Shown here piece after piece: positions 21,703-30,596 of a DNA stretch of 64,000 nt (position 1 is its first letter; each line of letters starts with the position of its first letter). The notes beneath the pieces were generated by a model. It was not told the DNA's origin. It saw nothing but the letters and a program-made list of their open reading frames with translations, and did not search any database. The stretch comes from a virus, in IMG/VR virus record IMGVR_UViG_3300045107_000106, positions 43,080 through 107,079 of that record; one strand, 5' to 3'. The position numbers and the translations under genes are program-made.

Positions 21703-24363
21703 ATGAAGGAACGTGACGAACTGGTAGCCCTGCTGGAAGCGGCTTTGGACGCAAAGGGCTTACGGAACGATCAGTACACAAATCGACTGGCTCTCGAACT
21801 GAAAGAACTCGACGTTCTTGAAGAACACGAATACTTTCTCAAGCTGCACAAAGAGGGGAAGAAGTACCCTGAGAACGAGAACAACCTTCTCGTCCCATAT
21901 CTGCTCGACCTGTGCCCCGACTTCGACATCAACCGGGAACCCGCCTACAACCAGGGCGAGTTCCCCGACATCGACATGGACTACCTGCCGCTCGTCCGTG
22001 ACCACTTGAAGAACGAGTGGGCGGTGAAGGAGTACGGCCGGGATTACGTCTGCTCCATCGGCACCTACGGCACCCTGGGCATCAAGGCAGCCATGCTCGA
22101 CATGGCCCGTGTCCACGGCGTCCCGAAGGACGAAGTGCAGATGGTTACGAAACAGGTCGAAGACAAGGACGACGAAGGCGAGCCGATGGAGTGGGACAAG
22201 GCTCTCGAACTCTACGCCGACTTCAAGGCGTTCTGCGAGCGGCACCCGGACGTGGCCGCAGCCGCCAAGATGATGCTGGACCGGAACAAATCGGGCGGCG
22301 TCCACGCCGGGGGACTCATCATCTCCTCCAAGCCGATCCAAGACTTCGTGCCGCTCGAAGTGCGGTCAGTGAAGAAGGAGAACAAGCACGGCGTCCTCGT
22401 CTCGGCGTGGTGCGAGGGGCAGGCCACCCAGGACTTGCAGCCGGTCGGGCTGGTGAAGTTCGACTTGCTGGTGGTGGACGGGTTGATGCAGATCGCCCAG
22501 GCGTGCGAACTCATCCGCCAGCGGCACGGCATCGAGCGGATCAACGCCCTGCCGGGCGGGCGGAACTGGAGCGACACGGCCTACCTCAACGACCCGAAGG
22601 CGTTGGCGATGGCGAACAAGGCCGACCTGAAGTGCGTGTTCCAGTTCGGGTCGGACGGCATCCGGGCGATGGTCAAGCGGGGCGGCGTGACGAGCTTCGA
22701 CGACCTGATGGCGTACTCGGCCCTCTACCGCCCCGGCCCGCTGAACATGGGGATGGATAAGCACTACTGCGACCGGAAGAAGGGGATCGAGCAGTGGAGC
22801 ATCCACCCGCTGCTCATGCCGATCCTGGGGCGGACTTACGGGGTTCTTGTTTACCAAGAGCAGTGTATGCAAGTCCTCCACACGGTAGGACTCATCCCGC
22901 TCATTCACTGCGAGAAGGTCCGCAAGGCCATCTCGAAGAAGAAGATCGCCCTGTTCGCCAAGTACAAGGACATGTTCATTACGAACGGTCAGAAGGTACT
23001 CGGCGAGAGCGAGGAGTTCGTCCGTGACCTGTGGGACCAGATCGAGGCGTTCGCCGACTACGGCTTCAACGCCAGCCACAGTTGTGCGTACACCTACATC
23101 TCCTCCCGGCAGTTGTGGCTCAAGGCCCACTACCCGCTGGAGTATTACACTGCGGTCCTGATGTGCGAAGACCAGTCGGACAAGATTAAGGAGATCAAGC
23201 AGGACGCCCGGAAGCACGGCATCGAAGTCAAGCCGGTGCATATCAACCACAGCCGGGAACTGTTCCGCATCGTGGACAACGACATCTACTACGGGTTCAG
23301 TAACCTGAAGAAAGTCGGCGAGGCGGTGGCGAAGCGGATCGTGGCGGGGCAACCCTACGCCTCGTTCGAGGACTTCCTGCAACGGTTCGGGACCGACATG
23401 CAGGTGTTGAAGCCGCTCATCTCCCTCGGCGTGTTCGAGGAGAAGGTGGACCGGATCACGCTGTACAAGTTCTACGACAAGTACAGCGATTGGCTCAAGA
23501 AGTGTAAGAGCCGGGACAAGCGGTTCGAGGAGAGCCAAGCCAAGTACGAAACCGAACTCCGGGAACTGCTGAAGCAGTACGGGGCGGACGAGAAGGAAGT
23601 CGAGGCGATGGCCCGGTTCGACGATGATGTCATCAGTGAATGGGAAGCCCGGTTCGGCAACATCAAGGTCGAACAGCAGTACAAGTACAAGGGCGAGATG
23701 CGGACCCGTGAAGTGTCCGTGGTCAAGTTCATGACCGACATCCACGGGCGGCGGAACAAGGGCGTGCGAGGCCAGGAGGAGAAGACCCGGCTCGACCAAG
23801 AGGAACCGCCGACCCTGGCGACCTTCAACGCTAAGACGTGGCCGCTGGAGCAGGCGATCATCGAACTGCTCTCCGACGAGAAGGCAGCCGAACAGGAATA
23901 CTACGGCTTCCAGTGGGTACACGACCTGGAAGAAAGCCCCGACTACGAAGGGTTCACCATCGACCGCTTCACCGAGGTTGTGGCGAACCGGAAGGAGCCG
24001 AGGGGTGCCATCGAGGTTAAGGTACTCCAGGTGACGAAGCGGGAGTTCAAGACCGGCACCATCGCCTACGACGTGAAGGTGGAAGACGCCAACGGCAAGG
24101 TGGTGATCGTCCGGTTCTGGAGCGACGACTACACCCGGTTCCAAGAGGAGATCACGCCCGGTGCGCTCCTACGGCTGCACGTCAAGCCGCCGGAAGGGTT
24201 CCCGAGCTATTCCTTCTGGGCACCGCCGAAGCACCTGCGGCACCGGCTTGTCCCGAAGGATAAGAGCCTGGACGACCGGCTGTACGTCCTGACGCCGGGG
24301 GCGAAGAAGGTTGTCGTGCAAGAGGAGAAACCGGAAGAGGGATTCGAACTGATGGAAGCCTGA
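21703..24363 (+). CDS. dnaE: DNA polymerase III alpha subunit, C-terminal catalytic half
   Basis: An 886-residue protein that continues the polymerase interrupted at 9539. The first about 85 residues (MKERDELVALLEAALDAKGL and onward) have no clear counterpart in E. coli DnaE. Catalytic PDIDMD is at 88-93, and the third acidic residue lies in GLVKFDLLVVDGL at about 250. Fingers motifs include SALYRPGPLNMGM, YQEQCMQVL, KVRKAISKK, FADYGFNASHSCAYTYIS and RQLWLKAHYPLEYY. The C-terminus holds a helix-hairpin-helix-like region (FSNLKKVGEAVAKRI) and an OB-fold domain (about 770-850). It has a ribosome binding site (TAGGAGA), so it is translated independently. No intein C-fragment is seen. Both halves together would make a complete enzyme. 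Confidence 0.95.
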   Translation: MKERDELVALLEAALDAKGLRNDQYTNRLALELKELDVLEEHEYFLKLHKEGKKYPENENNLLVPYLLDLCPDFDINREPAYNQGEFPDIDMDYLPLVRDHLKNEWAVKEYGRDYVCSIGTYGTLGIKAAMLDMARVHGVPKDEVQMVTKQVEDKDDEGEPMEWDKALELYADFKAFCERHPDVAAAAKMMLDRNKSGGVHAGGLIISSKPIQDFVPLEVRSVKKENKHGVLVSAWCEGQATQDLQPVGLVKFDLLVVDGLMQIAQACELIRQRHGIERINALPGGRNWSDTAYLNDPKALAMANKADLKCVFQFGSDGIRAMVKRGGVTSFDDLMAYSALYRPGPLNMGMDKHYCDRKKGIEQWSIHPLLMPILGRTYGVLVYQEQCMQVLHTVGLIPLIHCEKVRKAISKKKIALFAKYKDMFITNGQKVLGESEEFVRDLWDQIEAFADYGFNASHSCAYTYISSRQLWLKAHYPLEYYTAVLMCEDQSDKIKEIKQDARKHGIEVKPVHINHSRELFRIVDNDIYYGFSNLKKVGEAVAKRIVAGQPYASFEDFLQRFGTDMQVLKPLISLGVFEEKVDRITLYKFYDKYSDWLKKCKSRDKRFEESQAKYETELRELLKQYGADEKEVEAMARFDDDVISEWEARFGNIKVEQQYKYKGEMRTREVSVVKFMTDIHGRRNKGVRGQEEKTRLDQEEPPTLATFNAKTWPLEQAIIELLSDEKAAEQEYYGFQWVHDLEESPDYEGFTIDRFTEVVANRKEPRGAIEVKVLQVTKREFKTGTIAYDVKVEDANGKVVIVRFWSDDYTRFQEEITPGALLRLHVKPPEGFPSYSFWAPPKHLRHRLVPKDKSLDDRLYVLTPGAKKVVVQEEKPEEGFELMEA

Positions 24364-24376
24364 CTCTAATACGGGT

Positions 24377-24808
24377 ATGTCAGAACCAGAAGTAGTTATC
24401 ACACCGGAGAACTTCCACGAGTATTTCCATGATGTCCGCACGTCGAAGCCCAAAAAGGGACAGGTGATGGCGAAATTTACCGCCGTCGCCGAGTTCGTCG
24501 AGGGCCGGGGCAAGCGTGACATCATGGTCTTACTCAAGCAGGACAAGGCGTATCAGGCCGCTCAGGTCATGCGGAAGATTCACGGGGCCAGAGTGCCTGA
24601 CTGCTATCGGGTGTGCCGGGAGATCGCCCAGGACATGCTCGAAATGCCGGAAAAGGAAGTGGAGAAGAAGGTCTACGAGTTCCCCATCGAACTCTTCTTC
24701 TACACCGAGAAGCAACACGTCCCGAAGAACGACCCTCATTGGGAAACGATCAACCTCCTCCAGATCGACCCGGAGACGGGCAACATCAAGTCCGTCATCG
24801 AAATCTAA
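24377..24808 (+). CDS. Hypothetical protein downstream of the polymerase
   Basis: A 143-residue protein starting 13 bases after the polymerase stop. It has a strand-rich middle (GQVMAKFTAVAEFVEGRGKR) and a helix-rich second half (VPDCYRVCREIAQDMLEMPE). No family is recognised. Placement suggests co-transcription with the polymerase half. Confidence 0.65.
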   Translation: MSEPEVVITPENFHEYFHDVRTSKPKKGQVMAKFTAVAEFVEGRGKRDIMVLLKQDKAYQAAQVMRKIHGARVPDCYRVCREIAQDMLEMPEKEVEKKVYEFPIELFFYTEKQHVPKNDPHWETINLLQIDPETGNIKSVIEI

Positions 24809-24853
24809 AGAAACGGTCTATATATCTGGAGGATAATAACCAGTGAGCGTATC

Positions 24854-25366
24854 ATGACCGACGACATTGAAGATTTCTGCTCCCTCTGGGATCAGGCCCA
24901 AAAAAGCAACGCCGAATTCAAGTCCAAGAAGCCGGTGAAGGCTGTCGCACCGAAGCGGGAGATGCCGAACTTCAATGAAGACGAGTTCGAGCATGACGAC
25001 CCGTACTTCAACTACATGGACAGCGAGGAAAGCCTTCTTCAAGAATCCGTTGACAAAAACGAGAAGAAGAAGGACGTGACCGGCAACCCGGTCCGTAAGT
25101 GGACGCTCGGCAAGGACTCCAACCCGAAGATTTGGGTTGACGAAGCCGCCCTGGCCGAAGTCGAGAAGCTGAAGCGTAAGCTGTACGAGATCGAGTGCAA
25201 GCTTGCGGCCGAAGGCGGCACCGACTGGCAGGAGAAGGCCGTCGAGCCGAGGGACAAGGCACTTTGGGGTCAAATCGAAAAACTCAAGGGCCAGATCGAT
25301 AAACTGAGCGACACGCTAGGTTTAGACTATGAGCCATCACCTTCACTGTACGACGACGAGAAGTAA
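24854..25366 (+). CDS. Hypothetical charged coiled-coil protein
   Basis: A 170-residue acidic protein with a coiled-coil helix at about 97-118 (ALAEVEKLKRKLYEIECKLA) and a second near 138-155 (LWGQIEKLKGQIDKLSDTLG). No family is recognised. The best ribosome binding site (GGAGG at about 24830) is placed for a GTG at 24843 that opens a four-codon ORF whose stop overlaps this ATG. This gene may therefore be translated by coupling. Confidence 0.65.
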   Translation: MTDDIEDFCSLWDQAQKSNAEFKSKKPVKAVAPKREMPNFNEDEFEHDDPYFNYMDSEESLLQESVDKNEKKKDVTGNPVRKWTLGKDSNPKIWVDEAALAEVEKLKRKLYEIECKLAAEGGTDWQEKAVEPRDKALWGQIEKLKGQIDKLSDTLGLDYEPSPSLYDDEK

Positions 25367-25802
25367 CTGGAAAAAACGGCTAAGCTACGGCCTTTATGCC
25401 GTGGCCTTAGCCTTTATCGCAGTTGCTCCACTGGCATATTTCCTGTATACTGATGACGAGACTGAAGCGGAGGCACCCCTTGTAACCATCGAGTTCACAC
25501 AGCCGCAGCCGAAACCAATGGCACCGGGCGTTGTGTACGGTGTGTTGTCAATCAAGGTGGTGGACGGACATATCTTTAATGTCCTCCTCGACGACCAAGA
25601 GTGGCACGAAGTTCGGCTAACGGCTGTGACCAGGGAAGAGGCAACGGCCGACGTAATTGAAGTCTTGAAACAGACTCACTCTCCCACCGTCACCCTTCGA
25701 CGCCAAGTCGAAGGACATTGGGTGGTGGACTTCAATGTGGTGCTATCCGGTCGGCGGATTAGTCTGGTGGAGTGGCTGGCAGAGAGGAAGCTACTCCTTT
25801 AA
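25329..25802 (+). CDS. Membrane-anchored hypothetical protein
   Basis: A 157-residue protein overlapping the previous gene by 38 bases. It has a basic start, one hydrophobic helix at about 19-40 (LSYGLYAVALAFIAVAPLAY), a Pro-rich linker, and a strand-rich domain (about 65-150). That domain has the pattern VVDGHIFNVLLDDQEWHEVRL and ISLVEWLAERKLLL. A nuclease of the staphylococcal (SNase/OB) type has this general look, but its catalytic residues cannot be assigned with confidence. Topology implies a domain outside the cytoplasm. Confidence 0.6.
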   Translation: MSHHLHCTTTRSNWKKRLSYGLYAVALAFIAVAPLAYFLYTDDETEAEAPLVTIEFTQPQPKPMAPGVVYGVLSIKVVDGHIFNVLLDDQEWHEVRLTAVTREEATADVIEVLKQTHSPTVTLRRQVEGHWVVDFNVVLSGRRISLVEWLAERKLLL

Positions 25803-25814
25803 CTGAGAGAAGAC

Positions 25815-26924
25815 ATGGCCGACGAAGGCAAGGACGAGAAACAACGGAAGTGTTCGTCCCGTGACATAAGTGAACTCTTCAAGAACGTACTGGAAGCCAA
25901 ACTGAAGGACAAGCCGGAAGGCAAGGTGGCGGTGTTCACCCACGCCTTCCCCGACCCCGATGCCCTCGGGGCGATGATGGGCGTCCAGTGGATCATCGGG
26001 AAGCTGTACCCGAACATCCAGGTAGACCTGTTCTACCAGGGTGAAATCAGCCACCCGCAGAACATCGCCGTCAACACCCTGCTCGACCCGCAGTTGCGTA
26101 AGGTCGCAGAGTACAAGGCGGACGAGTACCTGCTGCGGATTCTCGTAGACACGATCCCCGTCAACGCCGGGACCGGCGATAACAAGGTCGATTTCGACCT
26201 GTGCATCGACCACCACAAAGACCTGCCCAACGGGTCGTTCAACGGCGTCGTCATCCACGTCAAGACCGGGGCGTGCTGTTCGATCATTTACAAGATCATG
26301 GCGAAGCTCTGCAAGGAGACGTGGTTCGAGGACAACAACGACCACGACAGCAAGACGGCCACCGCCATCATCTGCGGCATCGTGACCGATACCGAGTACA
26401 TGATGTCGGACGACAGCACCGAACTAGAGTTCGACGCCTTCTCGGCGTTGTTCCCGTTCCGTCATTCGTCGTTCCTGAAGCAGATCGTCTTCTTTAAGAA
26501 GCCCCGCTTCTGGATCGACATCAAGGCGAAGGCGTGCGAGGGGGCCGAAATCGACGAAGAAGGTTACGCCATCGTCGGGCTGGGCCTGATCCCCGACAAG
26601 CAGCGTGACCTGCTCGCCGACATGGCCGACGAGATGATTACATGGGCGTCCGTCGAGACGGCGATTGCATTCGGTGTAATCGGCGGCGAACGCATCGAAG
26701 GGTCGGTCCGCTCGCTCAACCCGTCCATCCCGGTTTCCGATTTCTGCAAGAAACTCGGCGGGAAGCACGGCACCGGCGGCGGTAAACAGGGCAAGGGTGC
26801 CTACCGCTACAGCCTCGGGGGCATGTCGATTGACCCCGATGAGGACGACGACACCAAGAAACGCACCTGGGAACTCCTTCGTGAGAAGGAAGCCAAGCGT
26901 ATCAAGCGGTTGATTTCGAAGTAG
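25815..26924 (+). CDS. DHH/DHHA1 phosphoesterase (NrnA-like)
   Basis: A 369-residue protein of the DHH superfamily. Motifs in order are FTHAFPDPDALGAMMG (about 40-55), then LCIDHHKD at about 135 (the DHH motif). Next are GIVTDTEYM (about 195) and a C-terminal DHHA1-type glycine-rich nucleotide-binding segment GGKHGTGGGKQGKGA at about 315-330. NrnA-like members degrade nanoRNA or pAp and some hydrolyse cyclic dinucleotides. Either a scavenging role or removal of signalling nucleotides used in host defence would fit a phage. The sequence does not tell which. Confidence 0.87.
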   Translation: MADEGKDEKQRKCSSRDISELFKNVLEAKLKDKPEGKVAVFTHAFPDPDALGAMMGVQWIIGKLYPNIQVDLFYQGEISHPQNIAVNTLLDPQLRKVAEYKADEYLLRILVDTIPVNAGTGDNKVDFDLCIDHHKDLPNGSFNGVVIHVKTGACCSIIYKIMAKLCKETWFEDNNDHDSKTATAIICGIVTDTEYMMSDDSTELEFDAFSALFPFRHSSFLKQIVFFKKPRFWIDIKAKACEGAEIDEEGYAIVGLGLIPDKQRDLLADMADEMITWASVETAIAFGVIGGERIEGSVRSLNPSIPVSDFCKKLGGKHGTGGGKQGKGAYRYSLGGMSIDPDEDDDTKKRTWELLREKEAKRIKRLISK

Positions 26925-26939
26925 TATCAGTTTTCCCCC

Positions 26940-26970
26940 GGCCGGTGGCTTTACAACCCACCGGCCTTCT
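26940..26970 (+). terminator. Hairpin terminator after the DHH gene
   Basis: A 9-bp stem (GGCCGGTGG/CCACCGGCC), 9-base loop, followed by TTCT. Confidence 0.65.
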
Positions 26971-27028
26971 AGTATCCTCACCAACAGTTATCGGTCCTGT
27001 CCCGCTTCTCTACTCCAGAAGGGTCCAA

Positions 27029-29119
27029 ATGAGCAAGGCACCGAATCAGGTCACGCTGTACAGCAACGGGATCGGGCACTTCCGCCGCACCTACAAGGTG
27101 GGCAAGGAAGGCACCACGATCAAGATTCCCTTCCGCAAGGAGTACATCGGCGACGTTCTCGCCAGCCTCGCCGTGTTCGGCAAGGTCCGCCTCGTCTCCC
27201 CGCCCTCGTTCACCCCGGCCAACGCCAACGCCACCCAACTCCAGATCGACAGCAGCAACGCCCTCCGGGGGATGCTGAAGTCCCTGTCCGGGGCGGCGGT
27301 CAAGCTGAAGATGATGCGGGAGAACGTCCGCTCCGGCGTGCTGCTCGGCATCGAGACGGTGACGGTCGCCACCAGCAACGGCAACGTGCCGCAGGACTAC
27401 GTTGTCCTGGGTGAAGGGGCGAACGTGTCCCGTATCCTGCTCACCGACATGCAGGGCGTGGACTTCACTGAGGAGAGCGTCCAGGCCGAGATCAAGAAGG
27501 CTCTGGCGGCGAACTTCGCCAAGATCAAGCCGGAGTCCACGTTCCTCGAAGTGACCCTGCTCTCGAAGGACGAGTCCGAGACGGAAGCCGTTCTTCAGTA
27601 CACCCAGCCGGTCGCCGCCTGGAAGATGACCTACGGCATCCGCCAGGACAAGGACCGCTTCTCCCTCGAAGGGGCGGCGGTCATCGACAACAACACCGAC
27701 GAGGACTGGAACGACTTCACCGTCAGCGTCGTCACCGGCAACCCGATCAGCTTCAGCACCGACTTGGCGAACATCGTCGTGCCGAAGCGTAACCACGTCA
27801 GCATCGTGGACGCCCAAGCCCTCGGCAACGTCGCCCTGGCCGAGAGCCAACTGGAGTGCGCCTTCGCCGGTGCGGCGGCGGGCGGGGCTGCACCGAAGGG
27901 GCTGCGTGCCCGTGGCGTGACCCGTGGCATCGAACCGGCGATGGCCTACGCCTCCGTCAGCAACCGGGCGTCGTTCGGGATGGCCGAGCTTCAGGACGCT
28001 TCGGACTACGCCGAGGCTGACATGGAGCAGGCCGAAGTCGCCAGCGTGGAGGCGAAGGAAGTCGGCGACTTCTGCGTCTTCACCAGCGGCGAGACGATCA
28101 GCCTGGGCAGCAAGCGGTCGGCCGTCGTCCCGATGTTCAACGTCGGCCTCAGCACCGCCGGGGGCGTGTTGCTCTACAAGGAGGCCAGCCACGCCCGCCG
28201 CCCGTTCCGGGCGGTGAAGTTCAAGAACGAGACGCCCTACTCGCTCGGCAAGGGCAAGACCGTCGTCTACCTGGACGGCGTGTTCCAGGGCGAGTGCGTG
28301 CTGGACGCCGCCAAGCCGGGCGACCAGCGGACCCTGCCGCACTGCCTGGAGAACGGCGTCCGCATCAGCCTGGAGCGGAAGCCCAGCGAGAGCCGGGTCG
28401 TGTCCGTCGGGTTCAAGAACGGCAGCGTGGTGACGCAGACCGTCAGCCGCCGGACCTACGTCTACGAGTGCGAGAACAAGAAGGACGAAGCCTTCAAGGT
28501 GGTCATCGATCACATCAAGGGGCTGTCCGACCCGACGTACACCTTCAGCGGGATCGAACTCGCCGAGAAGGAGAAGACGGCCACCGGCCAGAGGCTCTAC
28601 TTCAACCTGCCCGCCAAGCCGAAGCCGGACAGCGACGAGCCGAAGGTTCACGCCCTGACGGTGGTGGAACAGCAGATCGAGAGCCGGACGGATTACATCG
28701 TCGGCAACATGAACTACGTCATCCAGGTCAGCAAGGGGCACAGCGAGATCACCAACGACCCGCTGTACCAGGAGTGCCTGGAACTCCAGAAGCAGATCGG
28801 GAAGGCCCAGGAGAAGATCGAGAAGCTGGAGGGGCAGGTCCGCAAGCTGGAAACCCAGAGCGAGCGGACCCGCAAGAACATGGCGGCGGCGAAGGAGGGT
28901 CCGGGCGGCTCGACCTACGACAAGTGGGTCAGCGATCTGGACAAGGCCGACACCGAAATCCGCACCACGCACGACGACCTGATCCCGGCTGCCGAGAAGG
29001 AGCGGGACGCCCTGACCGAGAAGCTGAACGAGAAGATGACCGCCCTGTCGGCAAGCTGGACCGAGTGCTGCGGCGGCAAGCCCGACTGCGGGCACAAGAC
29101 CCCGGCCCTGGTCGGCTAA
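27029..29119 (+). CDS. DUF4139-type protein with C-terminal coiled coil
   Basis: A 696-residue protein. The start QVTLYSNGIGHFRRTYKV resembles the opening strand of DUF4139/DUF4140 proteins. The segment PVAAWKMTYGIR at about 200, followed by AVIDNNTDEDWNDFTVSVVTGNP, is the diagnostic DUF4139 core. An Ala/Glu-rich region (about 280-340) and a second strand-rich part follow. A coiled coil lies at about 585-655 (QKQIGKAQEKIEKLEGQVRK and onward), with a Cys-rich tail (WTECCGGKPDCGH). Bacterial and eukaryotic members are poorly understood. The gene stands alone between two terminators and has highly biased codons, which suggests strong expression. A virion or host-takeover role is open. Confidence 0.72.
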   Translation: MSKAPNQVTLYSNGIGHFRRTYKVGKEGTTIKIPFRKEYIGDVLASLAVFGKVRLVSPPSFTPANANATQLQIDSSNALRGMLKSLSGAAVKLKMMRENVRSGVLLGIETVTVATSNGNVPQDYVVLGEGANVSRILLTDMQGVDFTEESVQAEIKKALAANFAKIKPESTFLEVTLLSKDESETEAVLQYTQPVAAWKMTYGIRQDKDRFSLEGAAVIDNNTDEDWNDFTVSVVTGNPISFSTDLANIVVPKRNHVSIVDAQALGNVALAESQLECAFAGAAAGGAAPKGLRARGVTRGIEPAMAYASVSNRASFGMAELQDASDYAEADMEQAEVASVEAKEVGDFCVFTSGETISLGSKRSAVVPMFNVGLSTAGGVLLYKEASHARRPFRAVKFKNETPYSLGKGKTVVYLDGVFQGECVLDAAKPGDQRTLPHCLENGVRISLERKPSESRVVSVGFKNGSVVTQTVSRRTYVYECENKKDEAFKVVIDHIKGLSDPTYTFSGIELAEKEKTATGQRLYFNLPAKPKPDSDEPKVHALTVVEQQIESRTDYIVGNMNYVIQVSKGHSEITNDPLYQECLELQKQIGKAQEKIEKLEGQVRKLETQSERTRKNMAAAKEGPGGSTYDKWVSDLDKADTEIRTTHDDLIPAAEKERDALTEKLNEKMTALSASWTECCGGKPDCGHKTPALVG

Positions 29120-29143
29120 AAGCAACGAGATCGGGAAACCGAG

Positions 29144-29182
29144 AACCCAGCCGGGTAAAACCGGCTGGGTTTTTTCTTGTTT
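29144..29182 (+). terminator. Rho-independent terminator
   Basis: An 11-bp stem (AACCCAGCCGG/CCGGCTGGGTT), loop GTAAAA, followed by a T-run. Confidence 0.9.
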
Positions 29183-29200
29183 GCTAATAACTACTGTATT

Positions 29201-29443
29201 ATGACAGACATCAACAAGTTATTCCTCATCAAGTGTCCGAGATGTGCTTGGTCGAAGTTCACCAGCGGCCTGAAGCAAGACTTGACCGGCCTCTTCGAGA
29301 TTAAGAAATGTGCCACCTGCGGCGGGCCACGCAAGTTCCGTTGTCAGAAGTGTGGGCAGATTGCTACAATGAAGAGGCTGTCAGGTAACAACAAGGTCGG
29401 TACGGATGCCTCTAGCACTGATTCAACCGAGACAACGAGCTAA
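29201..29443 (+). CDS. Small zinc-ribbon protein
   Basis: An 80-residue protein with three CxxC pairs (KCPRCAW, KCATCGG, RCQKCGQ) over residues 10-55 and a Ser/Thr-rich tail. Zinc binding is clear from the cysteine spacing; nucleic-acid or protein binding is inferred. Its end overlaps the next gene by 38 bases. Confidence 0.7.
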   Translation: MTDINKLFLIKCPRCAWSKFTSGLKQDLTGLFEIKKCATCGGPRKFRCQKCGQIATMKRLSGNNKVGTDASSTDSTETTS

Positions 29444-30596
29444 CCACCCCTCACGCCAAGACGAAGAACGGCTCGAACAGGTTAACTTCCACGTCCACAA
29501 GCTCAACAGTCGTGTAAGACCGGCACGGGATCGCCGCCTCATCGTGGGCTGCTTCTCTGAGTTCGGGTGCGAGATCGTCGGGCGGATGTACTGCATCCCC
29601 CGACTGCTGAAGCGATTCCCCGGTCGCTACGTCATCGCAATGGGCTGGCACGGTCGTGAGTACCTGTACCGCCATCTGGTAGACGAGTTCTGGGAGATCG
29701 ACGAGAAGTACATGTGGTTACGCAACCACGTCTACGCCTTCCACCACCACTCCGACAACCTCACCGCCATCGAGCGGTCCGCCGCCAAGCACGGCGTCGT
29801 CGTCCCCTCCGCTGGCCTCGGCCGGTACGTCGTCGGGAATTTCTGTAAGACGTGCGGTAAATACTGGAACGAGTGGCGTCACACATCCGACACCTGTCCG
29901 GTCTGCAACAGCACCAACATCATCCCCAGCATCTTCGGCAACACCGCCGACTACAAGGACAGTGCGATCCGCATCCCCCAACCGAAAGGGAAGATCGCCG
30001 ATTGGGCGAAGTCCGTCGTCGGCGAGAACGCCGTGGCGATCTTCGCCCGAGGCCGCAAGACCTACGGCCGGAACCTGCCGCCGGAGTTCTACGTCAAGCT
30101 GATCGCCCAGCTACGCAGCCAGGGCTACAACCCGATCTGGTTGGGTGAGAAGATCAGCACGCTGCCGTGCCCGGTGGACGATGTGATCGACTTCTCCCGT
30201 GACCCGACCGCACGGCACCTGGAGAACACGCTGGCGTTGATTTGCGCCTGCAAGTTCACCATCCAGTTCTGGACGGCATCTTCGAGATTGGCGGGGTGCA
30301 TGGGTGTGCCCTACATCCTGTTCGAGAGTCCCGAGCAGATTTACTCCTCCGGCCTGAACCCAGGACAGGAGGGGAAGCGTCTCGACCTGACGACGTTCGG
30401 CCCGAGGAAAGTGGTGCTGTCGCATTATCTTAACGTGCTGAACAACCAGGACGGGGCTTTACTGAAGGTGAACGAGGCCATCGCCGAGTTGCACGCCGGG
30501 AACCACGAGGACATGATCGGGATGGTGGAAGACCCCGAAGCCACGCAGCTATTGAAAGACAAGTTCTACGAATCCGTGAGGGACAATGGAAAGTAA
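29406..30596 (+). CDS. GT-B-like glycosyltransferase candidate with zinc-ribbon insertion
   Basis: A 396-residue protein with two Rossmann-like halves. The first starts RLIVGCFSEFGCEIVGRMYC. The second has VAIFARGRKTYGRNLPPEFY, LIAQLRSQGYNPIWLGEKIS, then CKFTIQFWTASSRLAGCMGVPYI. This is the layout of GT9/heptosyltransferase-type enzymes, where the last motif contacts the sugar nucleotide. Between the halves lies a four-cysteine zinc ribbon (FCKTCGKYWNEWRHT, TCPVCNS, about 150-178), which is unusual for that family. It overlaps the following, similarly built gene by 11 bases. Donor and acceptor are unknown. Confidence 0.62.
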   Translation: MPLALIQPRQRANHPSRQDEERLEQVNFHVHKLNSRVRPARDRRLIVGCFSEFGCEIVGRMYCIPRLLKRFPGRYVIAMGWHGREYLYRHLVDEFWEIDEKYMWLRNHVYAFHHHSDNLTAIERSAAKHGVVVPSAGLGRYVVGNFCKTCGKYWNEWRHTSDTCPVCNSTNIIPSIFGNTADYKDSAIRIPQPKGKIADWAKSVVGENAVAIFARGRKTYGRNLPPEFYVKLIAQLRSQGYNPIWLGEKISTLPCPVDDVIDFSRDPTARHLENTLALICACKFTIQFWTASSRLAGCMGVPYILFESPEQIYSSGLNPGQEGKRLDLTTFGPRKVVLSHYLNVLNNQDGALLKVNEAIAELHAGNHEDMIGMVEDPEATQLLKDKFYESVRDNGK

